64,000 bases of DNA from Nocardioides ganghwensis (lineage in GTDB: Bacteria; Actinomycetota; Actinomycetes; Propionibacteriales; Nocardioidaceae): the NCBI RefSeq assembly GCF_014779655.1, contig NZ_JACXYX010000010.1, positions 124,001 to 188,000 of the forward strand. The letters are read 5' to 3'. Of this stretch, positions 9,907-20,729 are shown piece after piece (positions within the stretch are counted from its first letter, which is position 1; each line of letters begins with the position of its first letter). The translations under genes were made by a program, and so were the position numbers. The notes beneath the pieces are model-generated. The model was not told where the DNA came from, did not search any database, and saw nothing but the letters and a program-made list of their open reading frames with translations.

Positions 9907-9955
9907 AAAAAGGAGACCCGTGGTCTGGACCTGTCGGCCCTGACCACGAGTCTCC
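9907..9955 (-). terminator. rho-independent terminator of the PEBP gene
   Basis: On the minus strand an inverted repeat (arms 9942-9955 and 9912-9925, 14 positions with one mismatch, 16-base loop) is followed directly by a run of five T (9911-9907). It lies about 70 bases beyond the stop of the PEBP gene and is the clearest classical terminator in the window. Confidence 0.85.
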
Positions 9956-10022
9956 TGAGGTTGATGTGTCTGGTGAGACTGGTGTGATTGATGTGACGTG
10001 GGCGGCTGCGGCCGCCGGACCG

Positions 10023-10544
10023 TCAGTGCTGGTACGTGCCGTGGAGGATGGCGCGACCCAGGGTCTTGAACGCGAGGTTGAACGAGACGACGGCGTTGGA
10101 CGCGTCCGCGTCGACGCCCAGCGAGTCGTCCTTCACGGCGTGGACGACGAAGAAGTAGCGGTGCGGCTGGTCGCCCTCGGGGGGAGCGGCGCCCATGAAC
10201 CCGGCCTCGCCGCCGTCGTTGCGGACGTGGAACGCCCCACCGGGGAGGTCGCCGGCGGCCGCACCGGTGTCGAGGGAGGTGACGTCGGCCGGGATGTCGA
10301 CCAGGCACCAGTGCCAGAAGCCGCTGGGCGTGGGGGCGTCGGGGTCGAAGCAGGTCACGACGTAGGACCGGGTCCCCTCGGGCGCGCCCGACCAGCTCAG
10401 CTGGGGCGAGGTGTTGCCGAGGGCGGCCACCTGGTCGTCCTTCAACGGGGCACCGTCGGTCACGTCCTCGCTCGTCACGGTGAAGGACGCGGTCGGCGGC
10501 AGGTAGTCGTACGGGTTGGGGGCCACGGGGCGTTCGATGCTCAT
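10023..10544 (-). CDS. YbhB/YbcL family PEBP protein
   Basis: A 173-residue phosphatidylethanolamine-binding-like protein of the bacterial YbhB/YbcL type. The ligand-pocket motifs are present: [20 protein letters not shown] with the DPDAP motif, [10 protein letters not shown], and near the C-terminus [11 protein letters not shown]. No signal peptide, so cytosolic. Function in bacteria is unclear. A strong terminator follows. Divergent from the siroheme synthase gene with about 50 bases between starts. Confidence 0.92.
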   Translation of the reverse strand: MSIERPVAPNPYDYLPPTASFTVTSEDVTDGAPLKDDQVAALGNTSPQLSWSGAPEGTRSYVVTCFDPDAPTPSGFWHWCLVDIPADVTSLDTGAAAGDLPGGAFHVRNDGGEAGFMGAAPPEGDQPHRYFFVVHAVKDDSLGVDADASNAVVSFNLAFKTLGRAILHGTYQH

Positions 10545-10594
10545 TCCTCGAACCTAGCCACCGCCCCGTGACGTCGGCCAGAGACAATGGGGCA

Positions 10595-11860
10595 ATGACC
10601 GACACCGGTGCCGACCCCCATCCGTACCTCGCCGGACTGGTCCTCACCGGCCGCCGGGTCGTCGTCGTCGGCGGCGGCCACGTGGCGCAGCGACGGGTGC
10701 CTGCCCTCATCGCCTCCGGCGGCGACGTGACGGTGGTGAGCCCCGAGGTCACCCCGGCGATCGAGGGCCTGGCCGGCGAGCTGACCCTCGTGCTGCGCGA
10801 CTTCACCGAGTCCGACCTCGACGGCGCCTGGTACGTCGTCGCCGCCACCGACGACCCGGACGTCAACGCGCGCGTGGTCGCGGCCGCCGAGCAGCGGCAC
10901 ACCTTCTGCGTGCGAGCCGACGACGCGCTCGGCGGCACGGCGTGGACGCCGGCCGTCGGCCACCACGGCAGCCTCACGGTCGGGGTGCTGGGCAACCGCG
11001 AGCCGAAGAAGTCGGCCGCGCTGCGCGACGACATCGTCACCGCCCTGCGCGACGGGCACCTGGCGGCCTCCGACGCCCTCGACCGGAGCCCCGGGGTCGT
11101 CCTCGTGGGCGGAGGTCCGGGCGAGCCCGAGCTGGTGACGGTCGCCGCCCGCCACGCGCTCGCCACCGCGGACGTGGTGGTCGCCGACCGCCTGGCCCCG
11201 CGCGAGCTGCTCCACGAGCTGGGCCCGCACGTCGAGCTGATCGACGTCGCCAAGCTGCCGCGCGGGCGCTCGGCCACGCAGGAGCACATCAACGAGGTGA
11301 TCGTCGACCGCGCCCGGGCCGGCAAGCGCGTGGTGCGGTTCAAGGGTGGCGACAACTTCGTGTTCGGCCGCGGCTTCGAGGAGCTGCTCGCCTGCGCCGC
11401 CGCCGACGTGCCGGTCACCGTCGTCCCCGGCCTCAGCTCGGCCATCGCGGTCCCGGCCCGGGCCGGCATCCCGGTGACCCACCGCGGCGTGGCGCACGAG
11501 TTCACCGTCATCTCCGGTCACCTGCCGCCCGGCCACCCCGAGTCGCTGGTCGCGTGGGACGCCGTCGCCGGGCTGCGCGGCACCCTGGTGCTGCTGATGG
11601 CCGTCGACAACGCACCCGCCATCGCGGACGCGCTCCTCGCCGGCGGCCGGTCCGCCGACACGCCCGTCGCGGTGATCGTCGACGGCACCATGCCCACCGA
11701 GCGCACCGTCCTCACCACCCTCGGCTCGCTGGCCGCCGACCTCGCCGCCCACCGGGTGGTGCCGCCCGCGATCATCGTGATCGGCGAGGTGGTCGCCGTG
11801 GCCCGCCCGGCCCACTATCCGGATCGCGGGCAGGCAGATCGTGGGCAGGGGCGTGGCTGA
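10595..11860 (+). CDS. cysG: siroheme synthase: precorrin-2 dehydrogenase / uroporphyrinogen-III methyltransferase fusion
   Basis: A 421-residue CysG-type protein. The N-terminal part (about 10-150) has the dinucleotide site VVVVGGGHVAQRR of precorrin-2 dehydrogenase/ferrochelatase. The C-terminal part (about 165-410) is a SUMT domain with VVLVGGGPGEPELVT, VVVADRLAP, the RFKGGDNFVFGRGFEE motif and VVPGLSSAIAVPARAGIPVTHRG. It makes siroheme for sulfite/nitrite reductase. ATG 10595 is chosen because GACAAT (10583-10588) ends six bases upstream, a leaderless promoter. It is somewhat shorter than E. coli CysG, mainly in the dehydrogenase half. The 3' end overlaps the following gene start by 20 bases. 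Confidence 0.9.
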   Translation: MTDTGADPHPYLAGLVLTGRRVVVVGGGHVAQRRVPALIASGGDVTVVSPEVTPAIEGLAGELTLVLRDFTESDLDGAWYVVAATDDPDVNARVVAAAEQRHTFCVRADDALGGTAWTPAVGHHGSLTVGVLGNREPKKSAALRDDIVTALRDGHLAASDALDRSPGVVLVGGGPGEPELVTVAARHALATADVVVADRLAPRELLHELGPHVELIDVAKLPRGRSATQEHINEVIVDRARAGKRVVRFKGGDNFVFGRGFEELLACAAADVPVTVVPGLSSAIAVPARAGIPVTHRGVAHEFTVISGHLPPGHPESLVAWDAVAGLRGTLVLLMAVDNAPAIADALLAGGRSADTPVAVIVDGTMPTERTVLTTLGSLAADLAAHRVVPPAIIVIGEVVAVARPAHYPDRGQADRGQGRG

Positions 11861-12656
11861 CCTCGTCGAGGTCGCCGACCCCGAGGACCCTCGTCTCGCC
11901 GACTACCGCGACCTGCGAGACGTCGAGCTCCGCAAGCACCTCGAGGCCGAGCACGGTCTCTTCCTCGCCGAGGGCGAGAAGGTCGTGCGGCGCGCCGTCG
12001 AGGCGGGCTACGAGGCCCGGTCGTTCCTGATGGCGCCTCGCTGGCTCGACGGCCTCGCCGACGTGCTCGACGCGGGCGCCGCTCCGGTCTACGTCCTGCC
12101 CGAGGCGTTGATCGAGGAGGTGACGGGCTTCCACGTGCACCGCGGCGCCCTCGCGTCCCTGCGCCGCCGGCCGCTGCCGGACCTCACCGCCGTGCTCGAG
12201 GGCGCCCGGTCGGTGCTCGTCCTGGAGGACCTCGTCGACCACACCAACGTGGGCGCCGTCTTCCGCTCGGGCGCGGCGCTCGGCTTCGACGCGGTGCTGC
12301 TCGCCCCGCGGTGCGCCGACCCGCTCTACCGGCGCTCGATCAAGGTCGGCATGGGCGCCGTGTTCTCCACGCCGTGGACCCGGTTGCCCGACTGGTACGA
12401 CGCGCTGCCCGACCTGTCCCGGCGCGGCTTCACCACGGTCGCGCTGACGCTGGGTCCGGACTCGGTGCCGATCGAGGAGGCGGTCGCGGGGGTGGACCGG
12501 CTCGCCCTCGTGCTGGGGTCGGAGGGCCACGGCCTGTCGGCTCGGTGGGAGGCGTCGGCGGACCGGCGCGCGGTGATCCCGATGGCCGCCGGGATCGACT
12601 CGCTCAACGTGGCGGCCGCCAGCGCGGTGGCCTGCTACGCCGCGGCGCGCCGCTGA
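11841..12656 (+). CDS. TrmH/SpoU family RNA methyltransferase
   Basis: A 271-residue SPOUT methyltransferase with an N-terminal substrate-binding domain (LFLAEGEKVVRRAVEAGYE) and the knotted SAM domain with VLVLEDLVDHTNVGAVFRS (motif 1), LALVLGSEGHGLS (motif 2) and IPMAAGIDSLNVAAASAVA (motif 3). It probably 2'-O-methylates rRNA or tRNA; the target cannot be read from sequence. GTG 11841 has GGCAGG upstream; GTG 11853 is an alternative. It overlaps the siroheme synthase end by 20 bases. A paralogous gene follows in the opposite orientation. Confidence 0.87.
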   Translation: MGRGVADLVEVADPEDPRLADYRDLRDVELRKHLEAEHGLFLAEGEKVVRRAVEAGYEARSFLMAPRWLDGLADVLDAGAAPVYVLPEALIEEVTGFHVHRGALASLRRRPLPDLTAVLEGARSVLVLEDLVDHTNVGAVFRSGAALGFDAVLLAPRCADPLYRRSIKVGMGAVFSTPWTRLPDWYDALPDLSRRGFTTVALTLGPDSVPIEEAVAGVDRLALVLGSEGHGLSARWEASADRRAVIPMAAGIDSLNVAAASAVACYAAARR

Positions 12657-12665
12657 CGGCGCTCG

Positions 12666-13460
12666 TCAGCCCCGCTGCCGCAGTGCCTCGTGGAGCACGA
12701 TGGATCCCGCGACGGCGGCGTTGAGCGACGACGCCGTGCCGACCATGGGGATCGACGCGATCTCGTCGCACGCAGCCCGCCAGCCCGAGGACAGGCCGGT
12801 CGTCTCGTTGCCGACGACCACGAGCAGCCGCCCGCGCAGGTCGACGGACGACAGGACGCTGCCCTCCTCGTCGGTGCCCACGATGCGGTGACCGTGCGCG
12901 TGGGCGTACTCCACGACCGGGCCGGGACCGGGCACCCGGAGCACGGTGAGCGCGAAGAGCGAGCCCGTGCTCGCCCGTACCGCCCGCGGGTCGTAGGGGT
13001 CGGCCGCGTGGCCGGTCACGACGAGGGCCGAGGCACCGAACGCGTCCGCGGAGCGGGCGAGCGTGCCGATGTTGCCGGGGCTGGTCGGCCGGTCGAGGAC
13101 GACGATCGGTCCGTGCGGCCGCGTGGAGTCCCCCAGCCGCTCCACCCCGTCCTCCGGCATCTCCACGACGGCGACGAGCTCGGCGCCGTCCTCCTTGCCG
13201 CTGAGCCGCGCGTGCAGCTCGGGGGAGAGGGTCACCCGCTCCGCGTCGGTGGTGCTCCACAGGCCGTCGGCCCACTCCGATGTCGGGCCCTCGGCGCGCA
13301 GGAGGGCACGCACGGTCCAGCCCTCCTCGACGGCGCGCGAGATGGGGCGTACGCCCTGGACGAGGAACTCGCGGTTGCGGTGGCGCTTGGAACGGTTGGT
13401 CAGCAGCGCCTCCCACTGCTGGAAGCGCGCGTTCTCGCGGGTGATGCGGAGATCGGCCAC
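12666..13460 (-). CDS. TrmH/SpoU family RNA methyltransferase (second paralog)
   Basis: A 264-residue SPOUT methyltransferase with the N-terminal LVQGVRPISRAVEEG substrate domain and SAM-knot motifs VLDRPTSPGNIGTLARSAD, LLVVVGNETTGLS and IPMVGTASSLNAAVAGSIVL. It follows peptide deformylase by three bases on the same strand, so the two are probably cotranscribed and both act on the translation machinery. Sequence is clearly diverged from the convergent paralog at 11841, so they are unlikely to be recent duplicates. Confidence 0.87.
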   Translation of the reverse strand: MADLRITRENARFQQWEALLTNRSKRHRNREFLVQGVRPISRAVEEGWTVRALLRAEGPTSEWADGLWSTTDAERVTLSPELHARLSGKEDGAELVAVVEMPEDGVERLGDSTRPHGPIVVLDRPTSPGNIGTLARSADAFGASALVVTGHAADPYDPRAVRASTGSLFALTVLRVPGPGPVVEYAHAHGHRIVGTDEEGSVLSSVDLRGRLLVVVGNETTGLSSGWRAACDEIASIPMVGTASSLNAAVAGSIVLHEALRQRG

Positions 13461-13463
13461 GGC

Positions 13464-14066
13464 TCAGGCGCTCTCGGCGGGCCAGGTCGGCGGGTAGTCG
13501 TCCGCAGCGGCGTCGTGCTTCTTGCCGAGCTTCTTGCGCGACTTCGCCGAGAGCCGGTCGCCGAAGACCGTGCCGAGGGTGTGGTCGGTCTCGTGCTGCA
13601 GGCACCGGGCCAGCAGGCCGCTGCCCTCGAAGGTGACCGGCTCCCCGTCGATCCCGGTGCCGTCGACGCGGGCCCAGTCCGGTCGGGCGCAGGGCTCGAA
13701 CGAGCCGGGGTAGGACAGGCAGCCCTCGTCGTCGCTGTCGAGGTGGCGGTCCTTGCCCTCGGGGAGGGTGAGGACCGGGTTGCAAACGACGCCGACCGTG
13801 CGGACACCCTCGTCGTCGGGGCAGTCGAAGACGAACATCGCGACGTCCTCGCCGACCTGGCAGGCAGCGAGACCCACGCCGTCGGCGGCGTACATCGTGG
13901 CGACCATGTCGGCGGCGAGCGAGCGCAGGGCGTCGTCGTAGGACGTGACCGCCGCCTGCGGACGGTGCATGACGGGCGTGCCCCACCGCGTGATCGCGCG
14001 AACCGTGCCACCCTCGGGGAGGGGACCGTACGGCGCGTGAGGCTCAGGGGTCTCGTCGTCTGGCAT
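13464..14066 (-). CDS. def: peptide deformylase
   Basis: A 200-residue deformylase that removes N-formyl groups from nascent proteins. All three metal-site motifs are visible: GVGLAACQVG, EGCLSYPG (metal Cys) and CLQHETDHTLG (two metal His and catalytic Glu). ATG 14066 is chosen since TAGGAT on the minus strand (14074-14079) ends seven bases upstream, a leaderless promoter; a longer frame upstream lacks similarity. A Lys-rich segment (SAKSRKKLGKK) near the C-terminus is unusual but common in actinobacterial copies. First gene of a two-gene unit with the TrmH-like gene. Confidence 0.92.
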   Translation of the reverse strand: MPDDETPEPHAPYGPLPEGGTVRAITRWGTPVMHRPQAAVTSYDDALRSLAADMVATMYAADGVGLAACQVGEDVAMFVFDCPDDEGVRTVGVVCNPVLTLPEGKDRHLDSDDEGCLSYPGSFEPCARPDWARVDGTGIDGEPVTFEGSGLLARCLQHETDHTLGTVFGDRLSAKSRKKLGKKHDAAADDYPPTWPAESA

Positions 14067-14129
14067 GCGGGCGATCCTAACGAGGAGGCGATGGGTGACC
14101 GGCACCACGGGCGGCCCTCTGGCGAAAGG

Positions 14130-14148
14130 TGTAACTCGGAGTTACAGT
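14130..14148 (+). promoter_or_regulatory. 17-bp perfect palindromic operator overlapping a leaderless -10
   Basis: TGTAACTCGGAGTTACA at 14130-14146 is a perfect palindrome around one central base. The hexamer TACAGT (14143-14148), six bases before the ATG at 14155, overlaps its right end. A repressor bound here would cover the -10 element of the acyl-CoA dehydrogenase operon. Size and symmetry fit TetR-family operators of fatty-acid degradation genes (inference); no TetR gene is in the window. Confidence 0.7.
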
Positions 14149-14154
14149 TTCGCC

Positions 14155-15516
14155 ATGTCCATCATGAACAGCCTCCGGCCGGGCGGGCGCCACGGGTTGT
14201 CCTCCCGGGAGACCCGCGACCCCATCGGCCTCGCCGTCGCCGCCGTCAACCGGCTGGCGCAGAGCGACCTCATCGACCGTGTCGGGCTGCGCAGGCAGAC
14301 CGAGCAGGTCGTCTACTCGACGACACGCAACGGCTTCCGGGTGGCGACCGCCGCCGGTCGCCAGTTCGCGAGGGCCGGCCGGCGCACGGCCGGCGCCCGG
14401 CCTGTCACCGCCGAGTCCCGAGGCGTCTTCGACCTCACCCCGACCGACGACGAGAGCATGCTCCTCGAGGTCGTCCGCGAGCTCGCCGACGAGCTCCTGC
14501 GGCCCGCGGCGGCCGCCGCCGACGAGGCGTGCGCTGCCCCCGACGAGGTCCTCGCGGCCGCCCAGGAGGTGGGGCTCCCCGGCCTGGGGGTGCCCGACGA
14601 GCTCGGCGGCATCATGGAGGAGCGGTCCGCGATGGCCGGCACGCTCGTCGCCGAGGCCCTCGCCCGCGGTGACATGGGGCTCGCCGTCGCCACCCTCGCC
14701 CCCGGTGCGGTCGCGACGGCGATCGGCCTGTGGGGCACCGAGGCGCAGCAGCAGACCTACCTGCCGGCCTTCACGGGCACCGACGTCCCCGCCGCCGCCC
14801 TGACGATCGCCGAGCCCACCGTCCTCTTCGACCCGTTCTCGCTGTCGACCACGGCGCTGCGCGACGGCGACGGCTTCGTCCTCGACGGGATGAAGTCCGC
14901 CGTGGTCCGCGGGGCCGACGCCGAGCTCTTCGTGGTCGCGGCCATGCTCGACGGGACTCCGGCGCTCTTCCTCGTCGAGTCCGGGACCGCCGGTCTCGAG
15001 GTGGAGGCCGACCCCTCGATGGGCGTCCGGGCCGCGGGCCTGTCGCGGCTGCACCTCTCCGGGGTGCGTGTCGGCGCGGACGCCCTCCTCGGCGACACCG
15101 GGGGTGCGGCGTACGCCGAGTGCGTGCGACTGTCCCGGCTCGCGTGGTGCGCGCTGGCGGTCGGCACCGGGCAGGCCGTCCTCGACTACGTGAAGGACTA
15201 CGTCAACGGGCGCGAGGCGTTCGGCGAGCCGATCAGCCACCGTCAGTCGGTGGCGTTCATGGTCGCCGACATCGCCATCGAGGTGCAGGCGATGCGGTTG
15301 CTCACCTGGAAGGCCGCGTCGCGCGCCACCCGCGGCCAGGACTTCGCCCGCGAGGTCGGGCTGGCCCGCCAGCTCTGCACCGAGAAGGGCATGCGCATCG
15401 GCCTCGACGGCGTCCAGCTGCTCGGTGGCCACGGCTTCGTCAAGGAGCACCCGGTCGAACGGTGGTACCGCGACCTGCGGGCCGTCGGAGTCATGGAAGG
15501 CGTGGTGATGGTCTGA
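14155..15516 (+). CDS. acyl-CoA dehydrogenase family protein (FadE24-like subunit)
   Basis: A 453-residue acyl-CoA dehydrogenase-fold protein with an extra N-terminal stretch of about 95 residues before the helical domain (ESMLLEVVRELADELLRP). The C-terminal FAD-binding core motif is LLGGHGFVKEHPVERWYRDLRA. The normal second-domain signature is weak (AALTIAEPTVLFDPFS), hinting at a non-standard or auxiliary subunit. It overlaps a second dehydrogenase (TGATG), and adjacent pairs in actinobacteria often form alpha2beta2 heterotetramers. Lengths (453 and 404) resemble the mycobacterial FadE24/FadE23 pair, which I infer but cannot confirm. Transcript is probably leaderless from TACAGT at 14143 and controlled by the overlapping palindrome. 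Confidence 0.82.
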   Translation: MSIMNSLRPGGRHGLSSRETRDPIGLAVAAVNRLAQSDLIDRVGLRRQTEQVVYSTTRNGFRVATAAGRQFARAGRRTAGARPVTAESRGVFDLTPTDDESMLLEVVRELADELLRPAAAAADEACAAPDEVLAAAQEVGLPGLGVPDELGGIMEERSAMAGTLVAEALARGDMGLAVATLAPGAVATAIGLWGTEAQQQTYLPAFTGTDVPAAALTIAEPTVLFDPFSLSTTALRDGDGFVLDGMKSAVVRGADAELFVVAAMLDGTPALFLVESGTAGLEVEADPSMGVRAAGLSRLHLSGVRVGADALLGDTGGAAYAECVRLSRLAWCALAVGTGQAVLDYVKDYVNGREAFGEPISHRQSVAFMVADIAIEVQAMRLLTWKAASRATRGQDFAREVGLARQLCTEKGMRIGLDGVQLLGGHGFVKEHPVERWYRDLRAVGVMEGVVMV

Positions 15517-16730
15517 TGATCAACCTCGAGACCCCCCGCAAGCACGCGGGCCTCGCCGACCAGGCGCACCAGCTGGCGATGAACATGTTGCGCCCGATCT
15601 CGCGCAAGTACGACCGCGCCGAGCACGAGTACCCCAAGGAGCTCGACATGCTCGCCGCGCTGATCGACGGCGTGTCCGAGACAGGTGCGACCGGCGGCGC
15701 CGGGGCGGGCGGCGTACGCCGTGACGACGCGGGTGCCGACGCCGGCAAGGTGAGGAACGGCGCCAACCTCGCGTCCGTGCTGTCCGTGGCCGAGATGTGC
15801 TGGGGCGACACGGCGCTCCTGCTGTCGATGCCGCGGCAGGGGCTGGGCAACTCGGCCATCGCCTCGGTGGCCAACGAGGAGCAGCTCGAGCGTTACAAGG
15901 GCACGTGGGCGGCGATGGCCATCACCGAGCCGGGCACCGGCTCGGACTCGGCCAACATCACCACGACCGCCGTCAAGGACGGTGACGAGTACGTCATCAA
16001 CGGCGAGAAGATCTACGTCACCTCCGGCGAGCGGGCGGACTCCGTCGTGGTCTGGGCGACCCTCGACAAGGAGCTGGGCCGGGCGGCGATCAAGTCGTTC
16101 CTGGTCCGCAAGGACAACCCCGGGCTCAAGGTCGAGCGGCTCGAGCACAAGCTCGGCATCCGCGCGTCCGACACCGCGGTCATCACCTTCACCGACTGCC
16201 GGGTGCCGGCGGAGGACCTGCTCGGCTCGCCGGAGATCGACGTCAAGTCCGGCTTCGCCGGTGCCATGGCGACCTTCGACAACACGCGGCCGCTGGTCGC
16301 CGCGATGGCCGTCGGGTGCGCCCGCGCCTCGCTCGACCTCACCCGCGACCTGCTCGAGCAGGCGGGCGTGGTCATCGACTACGACCGGCCCGCCCAGGCG
16401 CAGTCCGCCGCGGCGGCGACCTTCCTGCGGCTCGAGGCCGACTGGGAGGGAGCCAAGCTGCTGATGATGCAGGCGGCTTGGATGGCCGACAACCGCCTAC
16501 CCAACTCCCTCGAGGCGTCGATGGCCAAGGCGAAGGCCGGCCGTGTCGGTTCCGACGTGACGCTGTCGTGCGTGCAGCTGTGCGGCACGCTCGGATACAG
16601 CGAGGCCGAGCTGCTGGAGAAGTGGGCGCGCGACTCCAAGATCCTCGACATCTTCGAGGGCACCCAGCAGATCCAGCAGCTCATCGTGGCCCGCCGGATC
16701 CTCGGGCTGTCGAGCGCGGAGCTGAAGTAG
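15516..16730 (+). CDS. acyl-CoA dehydrogenase (FadE23-like subunit)
   Basis: A 404-residue acyl-CoA dehydrogenase with the classical signatures: MAITEPGTGSDSANITTTA for the FAD/substrate domain and KILDIFEGTQQIQQL near the C-terminus, where the Glu is the likely catalytic base. It oxidises acyl-CoA to the trans-2-enoyl product with FAD. A Gly/Ala-rich insert (about residues 52-75) lies in the N-terminal domain. Start ATG 15516 shares a base with the stop of the first subunit, supporting an obligate complex. Followed by a strong hairpin terminator. Confidence 0.88.
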   Translation: MINLETPRKHAGLADQAHQLAMNMLRPISRKYDRAEHEYPKELDMLAALIDGVSETGATGGAGAGGVRRDDAGADAGKVRNGANLASVLSVAEMCWGDTALLLSMPRQGLGNSAIASVANEEQLERYKGTWAAMAITEPGTGSDSANITTTAVKDGDEYVINGEKIYVTSGERADSVVVWATLDKELGRAAIKSFLVRKDNPGLKVERLEHKLGIRASDTAVITFTDCRVPAEDLLGSPEIDVKSGFAGAMATFDNTRPLVAAMAVGCARASLDLTRDLLEQAGVVIDYDRPAQAQSAAAATFLRLEADWEGAKLLMMQAAWMADNRLPNSLEASMAKAKAGRVGSDVTLSCVQLCGTLGYSEAELLEKWARDSKILDIFEGTQQIQQLIVARRILGLSSAELK

Positions 16731-16750
16731 CCGCCGCCGACGACCGCGCA

Positions 16751-16790
16751 CGACGAAGCCCCTCCCGGCGGACCGGGAGGGGCTTCGTCG
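16751..16790. terminator. bidirectional hairpin terminator
   Basis: An 18-bp perfect inverted repeat (16751-16768 and 16773-16790) with a four-base loop sits between the convergent acyl-CoA dehydrogenase and YiaAB-like genes. No clear T-run follows on either side, but position and stability suggest it ends both transcripts. Confidence 0.75.
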
Positions 16791-16806
16791 TCGATCGTCT
16801 GCGGTG

Positions 16807-17094
16807 TCAGGAGACGGACTTGAACGGGTCGTGCTCGGCGAGGATCTTGTCGACGCGGGCCTGGTCGATCCGCGACACCACGTAGCTGTCCTCCTGCGCG
16901 TCGCGCACGCACTTGGCGAGGGTGAAGCTCGAGGTGGTGAGGAACATCGTCCCGAGGCCGAGGAAGGCGCGGATCCACGGGTCGACGGGGAGGTAGAAGA
17001 TCGCGAAGATCATGGTCAGCAGCGCGACGGCGAACGAGATGCCGGCCTGCAGGAAGAAGGCGTTGGTGTTCTTGGAGGGAGTCGTGGAGGCCAT
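16807..17094 (-). CDS. YiaA/YiaB-like two-helix membrane protein
   Basis: A 95-residue protein with two hydrophobic helices (about 13-33 and 42-60) joined by a short YLPVDPW turn, matching the YiaAB two-helix domain; the C-terminal 30 residues are charged and cytoplasmic. Function of the family is unknown. Divergent from the decarboxylase gene with about 97 bases between starts. Confidence 0.82.
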   Translation of the reverse strand: MASTTPSKNTNAFFLQAGISFAVALLTMIFAIFYLPVDPWIRAFLGLGTMFLTTSSFTLAKCVRDAQEDSYVVSRIDQARVDKILAEHDPFKSVS

Positions 17095-17191
17095 GGGTCA
17101 ACCCTCGCCCCGGCGCAGCCGCCCGGCAGCCGCCGACCTACCCGGTCCGGTCTGAGTACGCGGGCTCGACCTCGCCGAGTACGTTCAGCGC

Positions 17192-18631
17192 ATGCCAGAC
17201 CAGCCAGCCCACATGTCGCCCGAGGAGTTCCGCCGGCAGGGCCATGCCGCGATCGACTGGATCGCTGACTACTGGGCCTCGCTCGACGACCTGCCCGTGC
17301 GCGCGCAGGTGGCCCCCGGCGACGTACGCCGCCAGCTGCCGGCGTCGGCGCCGGAGGCCGGGGAGCCGTTCGACGCGGTGCTCGCCGACCTCGACCGCGT
17401 CGTCGTGCCCGGGCTGACGCACTGGCAGCACCCCCGGTTCTTCGCCTACTTCCCGGCGAACTCCTCACCGGCCGCGATCCTCGGCGACCTGCTCTCCAGC
17501 GGCATCGGCGCGCAGGGGATGATCTGGGCCACCAGCCCGGCGGTCACGGAGGTCGAGCAGGTGGTGCTCGACTGGTTCGCCGAGGCGCTGGGCCTGCCGG
17601 AGGACTTCCGGAGCGACGGCCCGGGCGGCGGGGTCATCCAGGACACGGCCTCCACGGCGACCTTCACCGCGCTGCTCGCCGCGCTGCACCGGGCGAGCGG
17701 GGGAGAGGTCCGCCGGCACGGTCTCGGCGACGCCGGCTGGCGGGTGTACGGCTCGACCCAGGCGCACTCCTCGCTGGTGAAGGCCGCGATCATGGCGGGG
17801 CTCGGCGAGGACGCGGTGCGCGCGATCGGCGTCGACCCGCTGACGCAGGCGATGGACCTCGACGCGTTGCGGGCGGCGATCGAGGCCGACGTCGAGCTGG
17901 GCCTGACGCCGGTCCTGGTCCACCTCGCCGCCGGGTCCACCTCGACCGGCGCGATGGACGACGTCGTGGGTGCGGGACGGATCGCTCGCGAGCACGGGGC
18001 GTGGGTGCACGTCGACGCCGCCTGGGCGGGCGTCGCGGCGGTCTGCCCCGAGCACCGCGCCCACCTCGCCGGGGTCGAGTCCGCCGACTCGTTCGTCACG
18101 AACCCGCACAAGTGGTTGCTGACGACCTTCGACTGCAGCACCTTCTGGGTGCGCGACCGCGCCGCGCTCACCGGCGCGCTGTCGATCCTGCCGGAGTACC
18201 TCCGCAACGCCGCCTCCGAGTCGGGCGAGGTCGTCGACTACCGCGACTGGCACCCGCAGCTCGGGCGGCGGTTCCGAGCGATCAAGCTGTGGGCCGTGCT
18301 GCGGACGTACGGCCTCGAGGGCCTGCGGGCGCACATCCGCAGCGGCGTCGAGCTCGCCGCGCACGTCGCGGACCTGGTCGCGGCCGACGACCGCTTCGAG
18401 ATGGTGACCGAGCCGTCGCTGTCCCTGGTCGTGTTCCGGCTCACCGCCGGCGACGAGCAGACACTGGCTGCCATGGAGGAGGTCAACGCGTCCGGCGAGG
18501 CGTACCTGTCGCACACGACCGTCGAGGGCCGCGCCGCCATCCGGCTCGCCGTCGGCAGCTGGCGCACGACCGAGGCCGACGTCGACCGCACGTGGCGCGC
18601 GCTGCAGGAGGCGGCAGCCGCGCAGGACTGA
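17192..18631 (+). CDS. pyridoxal-phosphate group II decarboxylase (aromatic-L-amino-acid decarboxylase-like)
   Basis: A 479-residue group II PLP decarboxylase. The PLP lysine is in TNPHKWLLTTFDCS, the Asp that contacts the pyridine nitrogen is in VHVDAAWAG, and the ring-stacking His is in STQAHSSLVKA. The N-terminal HWQHPRFFAYFPAN motif is typical of aromatic amino acid decarboxylases (Dopa/Trp/Tyr decarboxylase). The usual GTTSTG loop reads AAGSTSTGAMD. The exact amino acid substrate cannot be deduced. TACGTT (17180-17185) ends six bases before the ATG, suggesting a leaderless start. Confidence 0.9.
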   Translation: MPDQPAHMSPEEFRRQGHAAIDWIADYWASLDDLPVRAQVAPGDVRRQLPASAPEAGEPFDAVLADLDRVVVPGLTHWQHPRFFAYFPANSSPAAILGDLLSSGIGAQGMIWATSPAVTEVEQVVLDWFAEALGLPEDFRSDGPGGGVIQDTASTATFTALLAALHRASGGEVRRHGLGDAGWRVYGSTQAHSSLVKAAIMAGLGEDAVRAIGVDPLTQAMDLDALRAAIEADVELGLTPVLVHLAAGSTSTGAMDDVVGAGRIAREHGAWVHVDAAWAGVAAVCPEHRAHLAGVESADSFVTNPHKWLLTTFDCSTFWVRDRAALTGALSILPEYLRNAASESGEVVDYRDWHPQLGRRFRAIKLWAVLRTYGLEGLRAHIRSGVELAAHVADLVAADDRFEMVTEPSLSLVVFRLTAGDEQTLAAMEEVNASGEAYLSHTTVEGRAAIRLAVGSWRTTEADVDRTWRALQEAAAAQD

Positions 18632-18654
18632 CCCGGACTGGCAGGGTGGGCCGC

Positions 18655-20722
<2,068 letters not shown>

Positions 20723-20729
20723 CGTCCTG

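Noticed and set aside
9893..9987. Small plus-strand frame (31 codons) that resembles a leader peptide
   Set aside because: It covers the hairpin and A-run that form the minus-strand terminator of the PEBP gene, lacks a ribosome site, and no plus-strand gene follows.
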